Part shown: positions 48,301 through 55,897 of the stretch, piece by piece
Layout of the letters: the number at the start of each line of letters is the position of its first letter
How positions within the stretch are numbered: position 1 is the first letter of the stretch
DNA from: Neodontobutis hainanensis
Lineage: Eukaryota; Chordata; Actinopteri; Gobiiformes; Odontobutidae
Reading direction: 5' to 3'
Assembly (NCBI GenBank): GCA_024349245.1
Contig: JALDNG010000092.1
Location: 203,501-267,500 of the forward strand
DNA: 64,000 nt
Notes under the pieces: generated by a model
Databases searched by the model: none
Seen by the model: only the letters and a program-made list of their open reading frames with translations
What the model was told of the DNA's origin: nothing
Translations under genes and position numbers: made by a program

Positions 48301-51300
48301 AGCTCAGAGTCCTTCAGAGGCTCACAGCTGTGGCCTCACTGCTCACCACAGAAAACACACTTCACATGAAACTGTTTCAATAATGTCACAGAGGTGACTT
48401 CATCAGGACAAGCTTTGAGCTCAAAATACAGGAAAATATGTCTGAAAATAGAACAAATACTCACAGGTCACAACAGACAGAAAGATGTCAGTGATTACTC
48501 TCAGTTTGTTCTCTCTGTTGGACTGGAAACAAAAGTAGTCTCCAGCCTGTTCCACTGAGACTCTCTCTAAAACCAGAGAACAGTTCTCAGACAGACTCAC
48601 TCCTGAACTGACGTTCTTCTTCTGTCCTTTTTCAAAAAGGACTGTTGTTGGACTTGAGCCTCTGTAAAAGTCCCAGTGGGTAAATTCACATTGAGGCTGA
48701 TCAGGAGTCACATTTTCACAGAACAAACTGACGCCTGCTCCTTCTTTCACAGTTTGAAATAAAGGTTCTCCAATTGTTTCTGTTGGAAAACACAAAATCA
48801 ACATTTAAAGTTATTAATGATTTACAACAAACCCAGGTCTAAACCAGGTCTACACCAGGACTAAACCAAGTCTAAACCAGGTCTAAACCTGGGCTAAACC
48901 ATGACTAAACCAGGACAAAACCAGGTCTAACCAGGACTAAACCAGGTTTTAAGCAGGTCTTAAACCTGGTCTAAACCAGGACTAAACCAGGACTCAAACA
49001 GGACTAAACCAGGTCTAAACCAAGATTTAACCAGGTCTAAACCAAGACTAAACCCAGCTCTCATTCACAAACACATCACCCCAACAATTGCTTCACTCTA
49101 CAAATACTGGGAGGACCCTGAAAGTCCATGCCCAAGTTTACCTCGCACAGATAACAGTTCCCAAACAAGTTCCTGTTTCTTGCCTTCTCACACACACACC
49201 TCAAAGGTCAAATTTCTGCGTTAAATAAATCTATCATCTTGCCTCACCCCAGGTGGCACCAGCACCAAAGTCATTAGGAGAACATGTCCCATTAAAACAA
49301 CTCACAAGGCCTCAAATGTGGGGGAATGATGAGTGGGTCCTTAAAGGTCACCAAGATCATGACTAAAACCCTAACTGAACCCCCCACACTCACTACAGAA
49401 CCCACTGACTCCTCCTCCTTGGCTACTGGTTCCATCCCCTTGTCTTCATTCATCCTGGGGTACCTTCAGAATTGTCATTGGTTATGAGGCAGAGTCGTTA
49501 CTCTCTTTAACCAACCTTTTGGGGTGATGAGCTTTTCAAATACACCAATCGTATTTCAAAAGTGTTAAATCTGTCTGTCTGTTGTCCTATATTGTACGTT
49601 TTTGGTGTTAGGGGAAACCAGAGCACCCGGAGGAAACCTACGCAGACACAGGGAGATGCAAACTCCACAAACACCTTCTTGCTGTGAGGCCGGAGTGCTA
49701 ACCACTCTGCCACCGTGCCGCCACATTATTATCAAACCTGCAGACAAAGGTTCCAAAATAGACACTCTGGACCGACAACAATACCTCTTGAAAGCAAATT
49801 GTTATCTTAATAATCCCCACCACTACCGTCCTCTGGCCACCAGCAAACAATCCAACACCCAGACTCAACTCCGATCCATAATACTCTATAATACTCTACT
49901 CCTCTATAACAAGAAAGTCATAACAAACAAACAACTACACTTTCTCTACTTTCCAGATCAGCCCCACACTTATATCTTATATCTCCTCTCTAAAATCCAC
50001 AAAGATCCTCATACCTGGACTATTCCTTTTGAGGTTCCTCCCGGTCGCCCAATAGTCTCTGATTGCAACAGTGCCACTTACAATATAGCCCAATACCTTT
50101 ATCTTTTCCTTAATCCCCTCTCCTTCAGGCACCCGAGCTACTTTAAAGACACCTATCACTTCCTGAACACCATTAGGTCCATAGCTGGCCCCAACCTTAC
50201 CTTTTCACCAGTGACATAGATTCCCTATATACTAATATCATAAACAACCGGGGCCAAAAGATATCCAGACCCCCATAGGCTGGACTCAGAAAGCTTCTTA
50301 AAGTGTAACTAAACCCCTGGTCAGAGCCTAACTCCACCCACTCACAAAATTTGAAAAATGCTGGAAAAGTAGGCAGAGCCCAGCTCTCAGCGGTAACTCT
50401 CGGTCTCCCAGGCCAAGACCATGTAATTACTGGCGCCTAATTTCCAAGTCTGCTGGAAAGCTATGCAGTCCAGCAGTGCTTTTGCAACCAGCAACACTAC
50501 ACCTAAGTCCCATTCTAACCACCACACTAAATACAGATAAAGCTAATGCAAAAAAACTAACTGAACTGAACTCCTAACTGATGCAATACTATGCCACTAA
50601 CTAACTATTCTTATAACGATACTACACGACCACAGCAAGATGGCGCCGCAGATGGCAGCCTCGGCGTGGAGCTCTTCAGTTATTGTGTTGTTTTTCTTTG
50701 TTTGTTCTACGTTTAGTCACTCTTTACCGATTCGTTTGACCAAAGACGAACTATTGGACATTAGGAAACACACACCAGACAACATTTTTGTTTTCGTTGG
50801 AGGTGCATCTGTGTTTTTAAAACGCGCGGCCGGACGGAGACGAGGGAAGCGAGCCGGCGCGTTGGTTAAACTCTGCGCGCGCGGCATCCGCACTGCACTC
50901 CCTAGTATTCATCTTGCGAATCTCCGATCCTTTCCAAACGGACTAGCTTCTTCTCCTCTCCCGCATTAACAGGGACTTTAATAACTCTGCTGCACTGTGC
51001 TTCACTGAAACCTGGCTGAGTGAAGCCATTCCGGACAACGGACTAATCTACCGGGCTTCCAGCTGTTCAGAGTGGATCGCATCGCGGAACTAACAGGGAA
51101 AACTAGAGGTGGTGGATTGTGTTTCTACATTAATGAAAGTTGGTGTTCAGATGTAACAACACTGAAGAAGATTTGCTCTCCTAATTTAGAGATTTCTTCA
51201 TAAATTGCAAACCTTTCTACTCGCCACGCGGGTTTTCCTCGTTCGTTCTCGTGAGTGTTTACATTCCTTCGGACGCGTATGTGACCGCAGTGCTACAACA

Positions 51301-54300
51301 GCTGGCTGAACAAATAGCTAAAACGGAACAAATAGCTAAAACGGAACAAAGGTACACAGACTCTCTTTTAAACATTCTTGGGGATTTTAACAAAGCAAAT
51401 CTCTCCCGTGAACTGTCAAAATCCAGACAACATGTTACATGTCCCACCAGAGGCAGTAATATACTGGACCCTTGCTATACAACAATAAAGGATGCATATC
51501 ACTCCGTCCCACGAGCAGCTTTGAGGCTGTCTGATCACTGTGTGGTTCATCTTATACCGACCTACTGGCAGAAACTGAAATCAGCTAAACCTGTAATAAG
51601 TACTGTAAAAATGGACTAATGAAGCAGAGCAGGACTTACCAGCCTGCTTCGATTGCACTGATTGGACTGTTTTTAAGGCTGCTACCACCGATCTGGATGA
51701 GCTCACAGATACTGTAACATCGTACATCAGTTTCTGTGAGGATACATGCATTCCTACCCGGTCATTCTTATCATTCACTAATGAAAAAAACATGGTTTAC
51801 TGGGAAACTCAAACAGCTTTGTCCTGCCAAAGAGGATGCTTACAAAAGTGGGGATAAAATCTTGTATAACCAGGCTAGGAACAGACTGACAAAGGAGATC
51901 AGAGTTGCTAAAAGAAGCTACTCTAAAAAGCTGAAAAAACACTTTTCAGCCAGCGACCCTGCATCAGTCTGGAAAGGCCTGAGGACCATCACTAATTACA
52001 AGTCACAATCCTCCCGATCTGTGGAGAATCCACAACTGGCTGACGATCTGAATGCATTCTACTGCAGGTTTGAAAAGCCCAGTCTCACACCACACACCCG
52101 CTCTGATCTGCACTTCACACCCTCACCATCACCTCCTGCACCCCCTCTCCTCCCCCCTCCTGCCATCCCACCTGAGCTAAAGGTCTGTGTGAAGGACATG
52201 AGTCGAGTCTTCAAAAAACAGAAGACCAAGAAAGCGTCAGGCCCAGACGGCATCTCTTCTGCGTGTTTGAAAGCCTGCGCTGACCAACTGGCCCCAGTCT
52301 TCAGGCAGATCTTCAACAGATCATTGGAGCAGTGTGAAGTTCCCGGCTGCTTCAAACGCTCCACTATCATTCCCGTCACCAAAAAACCCAAAATCACTGG
52401 ACTAAATGACTACAGACCTGTCGCTCTGACGTCTGTTGTCTTGAAGTCATTTGAAAGACTAGTGTTGGCCCACCTGAAGAACATTACTGGATCTTTGCTG
52501 GATCCTCTTCAACATGCAGCAGTAGCTCAGTGGGTAAAGCAGTCGTCCTTCGATTCCCACTCTCCCCACAGTTCATACTGTTGTTGTGTCCTTGGGCAAG
52601 ACACTTAACCCACCTTGCCTCCAGTGGCTGTTACACTGGTAATTACTGTAGAACAATGTAAGTCGCTTTGGATAAAAGCATCTGCTAAATGAATAAATGT
52701 AAATGTAAATTTGCCTACAGAGCAAACAGGTCTGTGGATGATGCAGTCAACATTGGACAGCAACATCTCGACAGACCTAGGACTTATGCAAGGATCCTAT
52801 TTGTGGACTTTAGTTCGGCTTTAATACCATCATGCCTGATCTCCTCACAGCCAAACTGACCCAGCTCTCCATACCATCCTCAATATGTCAGTGGATCTCC
52901 AGCTTCCTGACAACCGGCAGCAGAGAGTGAGACTGGGTAAACTCACATCAAAATCTCTCACAATCAGCACTGGCGCCCCCCAGGCGTGCGTTCTCTCCCC
53001 ACTGCTCTTCTCCCTGTATACCAATGACTGCACTTCAAAAGACCCCTATGTCAAGCTCCTGAAATTTGCAGATGACACTACTGTCATTGGCCTCATCCTG
53101 AACGGTGATGAGTGTGCCTACAAACTGGAGGATGAACAGCTGGCTGTCTGGTGCGGTTATAACAACCTTGAGCTGAATGCGCTCAAAACGGTGGAGATGA
53201 TAGTGCACTTCAGGAGGAACAGTCCATCACTCCCCCCACTCACCATCATGAACAGCACTGTGGACGCAGTGGAGTCATTCAGGTTCCTGGGCACTACCAT
53301 CTCTCAGGACCTGAAGTGGGACAATCACATTGACTCCAAAGTGAAAAAGGCTCAGCAGAGACTATACTTCCTTCGTCAGCTGAGGAAGTTCAACCTGCCA
53401 CAGGAGCTGCTGATTCAGTTCTACTCGGCTGTCATTGAGTCTGTCTTGTGTAATTCCATCACTGTCTGGTTTGGTTCAGCTACCAAATCAGACATCAGGA
53501 GACTGCAACGCACCATCCGAACTGCAGAGAGGATTATTGGTGTCCACCTGCCAACCCTACAGGACCTGTACTCTTCCAGAGTGAGGAAGAGAGCGGGTAA
53601 AATCATCACAGACTCCACTCACCCCGGACACTTCCTGTTTGAACTGTTACCGTCAGGACGCCGTCTCCGATCCCAGGCCACTAGAACATCTAGGCCCCCC
53701 CCCCACCAAGGCAAATGCCTCTAAGTGCAATTACTCCCACTGTATAGTGCAATATCTCCTAAACTCAGGGGATTATTTATATTATTTATATTTATTCCTC
53801 CACCCAAATACTGTAATGCTCATAATCTGTCTTTTCTGACTAAACATAACCGTGACCTTATACTGTATTTGTATTGTTTATGTGCACTGGAAGCTTCAGC
53901 ACCAAAACAAATTCCTTGTGTGTGAAAGCACACTTGGCAATAAAGCTCTTTCTGATTCTGATTCTAAAAACTAACTGCTATGCTAATATATACGCTATCC
54001 TGATCGTTTTCAATGCTTGCAATTCAAACTCCTGACTCGCTACGGGGGTTTTGATGGATCAAGATGTTTAGACCAGGGGGGTGAGATTATGCCAACGGTG
54101 TGGTGGGCTTGTGCCAGGGGCGTGGGTAATGAGCCGTTAGTCGAGCCTGCTTTCGTCACACAAAGAAACAACTACAAATAGAATAATTAAACTGCAGTAA
54201 CCACCGTTCAACCTGAAGAGGGCAGCACTTTGACGGTTTTAGACTATTAATTGTAAAATTAATATACTTTAAACTCAAATGTCAAAACTTTTACTCAATG

Positions 54301-55037
54301 AACAGCACTAATAAGGACCCATTCTTATAGATCATTAACTAAAAACAGTTGTTTTAGGGTTTAGTTATTCTTTAAACTCTAGACAACAATGACTTTAGTT
54401 TCAATGATAAACATTATCTCCAGATAAGTGGGACAGCCATGGGTCAGAGGTTTGCCCCTAACCAGGGTCTGAATCCCTCCAGACTCTGTAGACACGCATA
54501 TACAGAACCTACGTATTCCTCCACTGATCACCATATTCTCCCACACAATCTTAAACCTACACAAAACAATTAAATAATCATTTACTCACAACAAGACTAC
54601 CAGCCATTCAGTCAATACCGCATTGTCTCTGCATTCAAACAAAAAAACCTTCAAGATTATTAGGTCAAGTCATGTTACAAAGAACATAAGCATATTCCCA
54701 ACCCCCTCAATCAGTATTACAAACAGCGCAAATTACTTTATAATCCTCATAGCAGCACTGGTCTGCAAGTCCTCGCTACACTCTCACTACAAACATCCAA
54801 CACAGTTTATGTCATCACCTGCACCTTCTGCAATAAGCACTACACTTGAGAAACCAAACAAACAATCCAAACCCGGCTAAAACAACACCTGTACAATATT
54901 AGAGAAGGTCGACTGAACACGTCCCAGGTTACACACAAACTACTGTAGTCCACTCTGGCCTAGATAAACCAGACTCACATCTCACCTGAAAACTGCAGAA
55001 GGGGGACGAAAATCAGGAGAATCCAGGACCAGTCCAT
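36253..55037 (-). CDS. Immunoglobulin-superfamily membrane receptor, seven exons, ITIM-like tail
   Basis: Joining 54986-55037, 48465-48779, 47793-48065, 47600-47686, 36576-36665, 36473-36501 and 36253-36357 (minus strand) gives 951 nt, an uninterrupted 316-residue frame with compatible intron phases (mostly phase 1, as usual for Ig genes). Order: signal peptide (1-17); V-like Ig domain (about 18-122; Cys38, Trp53, Cys101 in the context AGDYFC); second Ig domain (about 123-213; Cys136, Trp150, Cys192 plus an extra Cys144/Cys171 pair); Thr/Ser/Pro stalk (214-242); transmembrane helix (249-268); basic stop-transfer and a 48-residue cytoplasmic tail. Tyr292 lies in VEYENV, which fits the ITIM consensus. 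N-glycosylation sequons are at Asn40, 73 and 83. It resembles teleost leukocyte Ig-type receptors and presumably binds an extracellular ligand; the ligand and name are unknown. Introns carry dense transposons. The stalk exon start is the least certain part. Confidence 0.8.
36473..36501 (-). CDS. Ig receptor exon 6: juxtamembrane micro-exon
   Basis: 29 nt between the acceptor ggtttgtttcag and the donor gtgagtaa. It encodes SRAQRKQCT and shifts the phase from 1 to 0. It is very basic, as expected just inside the membrane. Confidence 0.8.
36576..36665 (-). CDS. Ig receptor exon 5: transmembrane helix
   Basis: Phase 1 at both ends, 90 nt. It encodes a 20-residue hydrophobic run (VVGSVALAALIMCVGAVLIW) followed by TRTK as a basic anchor. 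The acceptor is gtttgcag and the donor gtaggac. No charged residue lies within the helix, so pairing with ITAM adaptors through an intramembrane charge is not indicated. Confidence 0.85.
36876..37049 (+). mobile_element. Partial LTR, Ty3/gypsy element in the receptor intron (left copy)
   Basis: It begins tgtagaccacctatttaaat and is collinear with 46979-47160 (tgtagcccacctatttaaat), sharing gtacctgatcacct and tttaaatgctcagctaac. After cacctgtctgg the two copies diverge because a Tc1-like element follows here. It may be the 5' LTR of the element whose pol remains lie at 44.35-46.3 kb. Confidence 0.75.
37063..37780. mobile_element. Tc1-like DNA element, left part, interrupted by Rex3
   Basis: It contains inverted sub-terminal sequence: gaatgataacacaaaaatct near 37083 is the reverse complement of part of 40572-40600, and caaacaactgtttactc near 37137 is inverted at 37755-37775. 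The phrase accagggtatat (37699) resembles Tc1 ends. The element resumes at 40543 after the Rex3 insertion and ends at about 40660 (ccagggtatgtaaacttatg). No transposase frame was found, so it is a non-autonomous Tc1-like copy. Confidence 0.6.
37930..38595 (+). pseudogene. Rex3 apurinic-type endonuclease domain (copy B)
   Basis: Two overlapping frames hold the domain: GYQLEIVGLTSTHL and VGLLIAPRL in the first, then a frameshift near 38220-38290, then NGPPDLNPSGVLLLDF, SMIDFVVVSSDLR and STDHHLLVSW. The last motif contains the catalytic Asp-His pair of APE endonucleases, which nick target DNA for LINE insertion. Confidence 0.85.
39235..40095 (+). pseudogene. Rex3 reverse transcriptase domain (copy B)
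   Basis: Segments across two frames: VVGKLLGGKALGVDEI at the N-side, then a shift near 39400, VVPLFKKGDRRVCSNYRGIT, FVDLEKAFD (motif A), GLRQGCPL followed by TAA, then LFADDVVLLAPSS (motif C). The order matches RTE-clade RTs. Inactivated by a frameshift, a stop and a 3' deletion. Confidence 0.88.
40337..40542. repeat. Foldback repeat attached to the Rex3 tail
   Basis: Arms 40367-40428 and 40481-40542 (62 bp each) are almost perfect reverse complements (left arm aaaaaaaggtttgagtaaaa, right arm ttttactcaaaccttttttt). A 30-bp leader (ggttctcagtcatccagggc) precedes the left arm. Positions 40337-40382 are identical, in reverse, to 5094-5139 in the hAT BED frame. This repeat is familiar from teleost genomes but I cannot give its class. 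Confidence 0.85.
40543..40660. mobile_element. Tc1-like DNA element, right part
   Basis: Continuation of the element interrupted at 37780. It begins with the second copy of the Rex3 target duplication and ends in gccagggtatgtaaacttat, a Tc1-like terminus. Confidence 0.6.
40690..41415 (-). pseudogene. Tc1/mariner transposase remnant
   Basis: On the minus strand the N-terminal helix-turn-helix region is seen in VPVATVQCIIKKYKTFHIVE and VLARRIVRGEKES. After a deletion, the C-side shows KEKPSTQRTPSPLSNVVGTN (normally a GEAFxPKNxxPTVKHGGG-type segment), ANGPGNLITVNSTMKKEQYI and KILNNIKQSA. Frameshifts separate the pieces and the stretch carrying the first catalytic Asp is largely missing. A dead copy. 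Confidence 0.8.
41416..42275. other. Intronic sequence with a further Tc1-like terminus
   Basis: The phrases ccaattacttttggtccctt (about 41799) and tgtcccaatatttatggacc (about 41985) resemble Tc1-like ends. The rest (41430-41600 and 42050-42240) is unrecognised. Confidence 0.4.
42677..44078 (-). pseudogene. hAT transposase with BED finger, frameshifted
   Basis: The N-terminal piece (43764-44078) has the BED signature: WRWFGF, CREC, and HHLKQWH. Next come ITKAVSYHIAKDMVPVATVE and TMDPRYEFSSRNYF (43377-43658). A frameshift leads to FALTSDMWSSR and YMSVTFHFIQDWEM, which contain the region of the first catalytic Asp (TSDMWSS). After the SINE the frame resumes with NIVKAVELDEWLRMGCFGHR and LHLA, the CxxH-type conserved block. 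The terminal hAT dimerisation domain is missing. Not functional. Confidence 0.85.
42849..43190 (-). mobile_element. Full-length long-form SINE inserted in the hAT transposase
   Basis: Reverse orientation: head cagtggctcagtggtagagc, box B ggttcgattcccgc, body tgtccttgggcaagacactt, then gcactggtgtatgaatgtgt (the minisatellite progenitor phrase), a long central region, and tail aagctctatataaatgcagg ending ccatttacc twice. It lies within the codons for NIVKAVE of the transposase, so it postdates the hAT. Target duplication is at most 3-4 bp. Confidence 0.85.
44352..46310 (+). pseudogene. Ty3/gypsy pol remains: RNase H and integrase
   Basis: RNase H end: DNNPLTYVTKSAKLNATGHR then FTIRYRPGTANRTADF (44357-44525). 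Zinc-binding region remnants follow (LHEALGRLGADRV, about 44820). Integrase core: SFDFLHLETSSGGEEHILVL then VDHFTKYAQAYATK (44985-45100), with two expected catalytic-region acidic residues. C-terminal GPY/F-type region: LVRNLSPRGGPGKLQSNWEK and VYMVEQQQGAGRR (46073-46220). The RNase H-then-integrase order is that of standard Ty3/gypsy elements. Multiple frameshifts and an inserted segment at about 45365-45845 make it dead. Confidence 0.85.
45365..45845. other. Unclassified insertion within gypsy integrase, with a perfect hairpin
   Basis: This interrupts the integrase coding sequence between the catalytic core and C-terminal region. It contains a perfect 16-bp inverted repeat (45428-45443 and 45452-45467, tggtgcttctctgggt and its complement) with an 8-bp loop. 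A segment at 45620-45690 (gcctacggctgtacgcactg) is more GC-rich. Ends and target duplication were not identified. Confidence 0.45.
46979..47275 (+). mobile_element. LTR, Ty3/gypsy element in the receptor intron (right copy)
   Basis: It begins tgtagcccacctatttaaat directly after a polypurine-like gtgggggattg (46968-46978), as a 3' LTR should. Collinear with the left copy at 36876. A polyadenylation-like aataaa lies at about 47248. The right end is not certain; catcttttgaggcatgc at about 47266 is one candidate region. Confidence 0.75.
47600..47686 (-). CDS. Ig receptor exon 4: Thr/Ser/Pro-rich stalk
   Basis: Using the acceptor caccccacag gives 87 nt with phase 1 at both ends and encodes a hydrophilic stalk (TPPSFSPSEETETTTD core). 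The stronger-looking acceptor ttttttcag 26 bp upstream (exon start 47712) would shift the frame, give a Lys/Arg-rich peptide, and end in phase 0, which hits a stop in the transmembrane exon. Either the downstream acceptor is used or a 1-bp loss has occurred near the upstream one. The donor is gtaacac. Confidence 0.65.
47793..48065 (-). CDS. Ig receptor exon 3: second (C-type) Ig domain
   Basis: Phase 1 at both ends, 273 nt. The acceptor is cacatttgtgcag and the donor gtgattg (weaker). Landmarks are VTLSC, HTVKWL and LTCEVTH. The pair YC/SDC adds a likely second disulfide, a pattern I associate with a teleost-specific family of Ig receptors. Confidence 0.88.
48465..48779 (-). CDS. Ig receptor exon 2: V-like Ig domain
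   Basis: Phase 1 at both ends, 315 nt. The acceptor is gttttccaacag and the donor gtgagtat. It encodes about 105 residues with the first Ig cysteine in SLFCEN, Trp in THWDFY, and the second cysteine in EQAGDYFC. There is no J-like GxG motif after the last strand, so it is not a rearranging or NITR-type V-J exon. Additional cysteines (48 and 84) may form a second disulfide. Confidence 0.88.
48828..49051. repeat. Minisatellite of an 11-12-bp unit (aaaccaggtct)
   Basis: About twenty imperfect units alternating aaaccaggtct and aaaccaggact, in the receptor intron 50 bp upstream of the V exon. Confidence 0.9.
49052..49604. other. Intronic sequence, unrecognised
   Basis: C-rich on the plus strand, no domain recognised. 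It may include the decayed upstream part of the Penelope-like element that follows. Confidence 0.35.
49605..49722 (-). mobile_element. Second tRNA-headed SINE family, minus strand
   Basis: On the minus strand the head reads ggcggcacggtggcagagtgg, then gttagcactccggcctcaca, then gtgtctgcgtaggtttcctc and cgggtgctctggtttcccc. This module order is common in fish genomes. The copy ends abruptly at the Penelope RT sequence. Confidence 0.7.
49725..50297 (+). pseudogene. Penelope-like element, reverse transcriptase N-terminal part
   Basis: An open stretch begins IIIKPADKGSKIDTLDRQQY, continues through LYLLSKIHKDPHTWTIPFEV (normally LPKIHKD), PPGRPIVSDCNSATYNIAQY and FLNPLSFRHPSYFKDTYHFL, and reaches the motif A region just as IDSLYTNI in another frame. 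These are diagnostic of Penelope-like RTs. The coding sequence stops at a TTAA where another element is inserted, and continues at 54376. Confidence 0.88.
51070..51619 (+). pseudogene. LINE endonuclease domain fragment
   Basis: Across frames: RGGGLCFYINESWCSD, then VSVYIPSDAYVTAVLQQLAE, LNILGDFNKANLSRELSK (the GDFN motif), and RLSDHCVVHLIPTY (the SDH motif). These are APE-type endonuclease landmarks. A stretch IAKTEQ is tandemly duplicated near 51310-51345. Confidence 0.8.
51736..53724 (+). pseudogene. LINE reverse transcriptase, interrupted by a SINE
   Basis: N-side frame 51736-52515: NRLTKEIRVAKRSYSKKLKK, TKKASGPDGISSACLK, IIPVTKKPKITGLNDYRPVA and LTSVVLKSFERLVLAHLK. After the SINE: FAYRANRSVDDA and ILFVDFSSA (motif A region) with a frameshift, then GAPQACVLSPLLFSLYTNDC (motif B, with an odd Ala-Cys where Gly-Cys or similar is usual) and LLKFADDTTVIG (motif C, FADD intact). 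It ends with LPSGRRLRSQATRTSR. Non-functional because of frameshifts and the SINE. Confidence 0.85.
52513..52713 (+). mobile_element. SINE inserted in the LINE RT
   Basis: Head agcagtagctcagtgggtaa, box B truncated (cgattccc), body tgtccttgggcaagacactt, tail tgtaagtcgctttggataaa and gcatctgctaaatgaataaa, ending in repeated aaatgtaaatgtaa. Removing it joins ctcttcaa to tttgcctac of the RT, so any target duplication is no more than about 2-3 bp. Confidence 0.85.
54376..54950 (+). pseudogene. Penelope-like element, RT C-part and GIY-YIG endonuclease
   Basis: Continues the frame lost at 50297: NNDFSFNDKHYLQISGTAMG then QRFAPN (normally GTAMGTKFAP). Later the GIY-YIG region shows VYVITCTFCNKHYT, a stop, then ETKQTIQTRLKQHLYNIREG (54795-54910). 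The GIY-YIG endonuclease nicks DNA for Penelope transposition. The stop replaces the codon after KHYT where Gly is usual, and a C-rich linker lies between the two parts. Dead copy. Confidence 0.85.
54986..55037 (-). CDS. Ig receptor exon 1: start codon and signal peptide
   Basis: It encodes MDWSWILLIFVPLLQFS, a short N-region then a hydrophobic core, typical of a cleaved signal peptide. ATG is at 55037-55035. The exon ends in phase 1 at ttttcag followed by the donor gtgagatg. A usual Ig-gene layout has the leader on its own small exon, as here. Confidence 0.85.
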
Positions 55038-55464
55038 CTTTGGTCTGGTCTCAGTCTCACTCTGATCTCTGACAAACACTGCACTAAACACTTTTAGATT
55101 AAACAGGATGCGGTGAGTTTGTAACAAAGGGAAATTATGTGTCAAACACAGCTTCTATTTTTGTTACAGGTGTTAGTTCAGTTTATCTCCATGTAGAGAA
55201 CATGAGCAGTTTTGTAGCAAACATAAGTGTGTAACTTAAAAGTATATTGTAATAAAAATTATCTGGTTTTATTTAAAAGGATTTAATAGGTGAAAGACAG
55301 ACAAATTGAGCTCTGACTCACAAAAGTGTGACTTTCTTGTTGACAGTATTCATTAGTCTTCTGTGACTTTTTCCTCAGCTGAAACCATATAGATTTTCTT
55401 CGTAGCAACAGTTTTTTCCAACTGCTTACACACATTTTTAAAACTATGTCACTTTTTTTTTTTA
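55038..55464 (-). promoter_or_regulatory. Presumed promoter and 5' UTR region of the Ig receptor
   Basis: This lies immediately upstream of the start codon on the minus strand. I see no clear TATA box at the usual distance. The 430 bp between the start codon and the solo LTR is the only non-repeat candidate promoter sequence. The assignment is positional. Confidence 0.35.
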
Positions 55465-55469
55465 ACTCT

Positions 55470-55837
55470 TGTTATAAGAATTTTAATATTATGTTTAGAG
55501 TTACCAGTGGCTTATAGTTCTCCTCAGGTCATGTCAAATTCATGTCATGTCCTTCGTGCTAATCCAAGCAGGAAGTAGACATAACTAGACTGAGACATGG
55601 CTTGTCATGGGACTGGCACCTGGACCATTGTGAACACCTCTCAACAAGGACGTCACTGTGCTGTATATAATCTCATGTTATGTTTACATCTTTAAGCAAA
55701 CCTGTCGCTGTAACATGTTACTGTGTCTGCTTTGCTTCTCCTTGCAAGGATTAAAACCTGGCCATTGCTTGTTAAATTATACATCGGTCTCCGTGTCTCT
55801 CTGATTAAATATATGGATATAAAATATTCCTATAACA
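55470..55837 (+). mobile_element. Solo LTR with 5-bp target duplication, upstream of the Ig receptor
   Basis: Begins TGTTATAAGAAT and ends ATTCCTATAACA, so the ends are inverted and have TG...CA termini. Flanked by actct on both sides (55465-55469 and 55838-55842). Inside are a TATA-like tgtatataatc (about 55660) and attaaaa (about 55750), both in plus orientation, so it is oriented opposite to the receptor gene. Length 368 bp. It could be of gypsy or retroviral origin; no coding part remains. Confidence 0.85.
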
Positions 55838-55897
55838 ACTCTACACACAATTTCCAAAACTGCACACACACTGCCTCACATCTCCTTCAAAATGTAA

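Larger units (their letters stand above)
50632..53968 (+). mobile_element. L2/Rex1-type LINE (CR1 group), nearly full length but broken
   Basis: Starts agcaagatggcgccg and ends in a repeated attctg-type tail after aataaagctctttctg. It has an N-terminal leader frame (50640-50969), a decayed endonuclease (50990-51620), and an RT region split by a SINE. Several frameshifts and stops exist. It sits inside the TTAA element. Confidence 0.85.
50302..54371. mobile_element. TTAA-flanked DNA element split by a LINE
   Basis: The left end AGTGTAACTAAACCC (50302) and right end GGGTTTAGTTATTCT (ending 54371) are near-perfect inverted repeats, each bordered by TTAA (50298-50301 and 54372-54375). Removing the segment joins two parts of the Penelope RT. 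The element's own sequence is about 330 bp on the left and 400 bp on the right, with no transposase. A TTAA duplication suggests piggyBac- or Kolobok-type mobilisation. Confidence 0.85.

Noticed and set aside
49602..49725. Treating the whole 205-codon frame at 49602-50219 as one protein
   Set aside because: Its first about 40 codons read through a reversed SINE. Only the part from about 49725 is Penelope RT.
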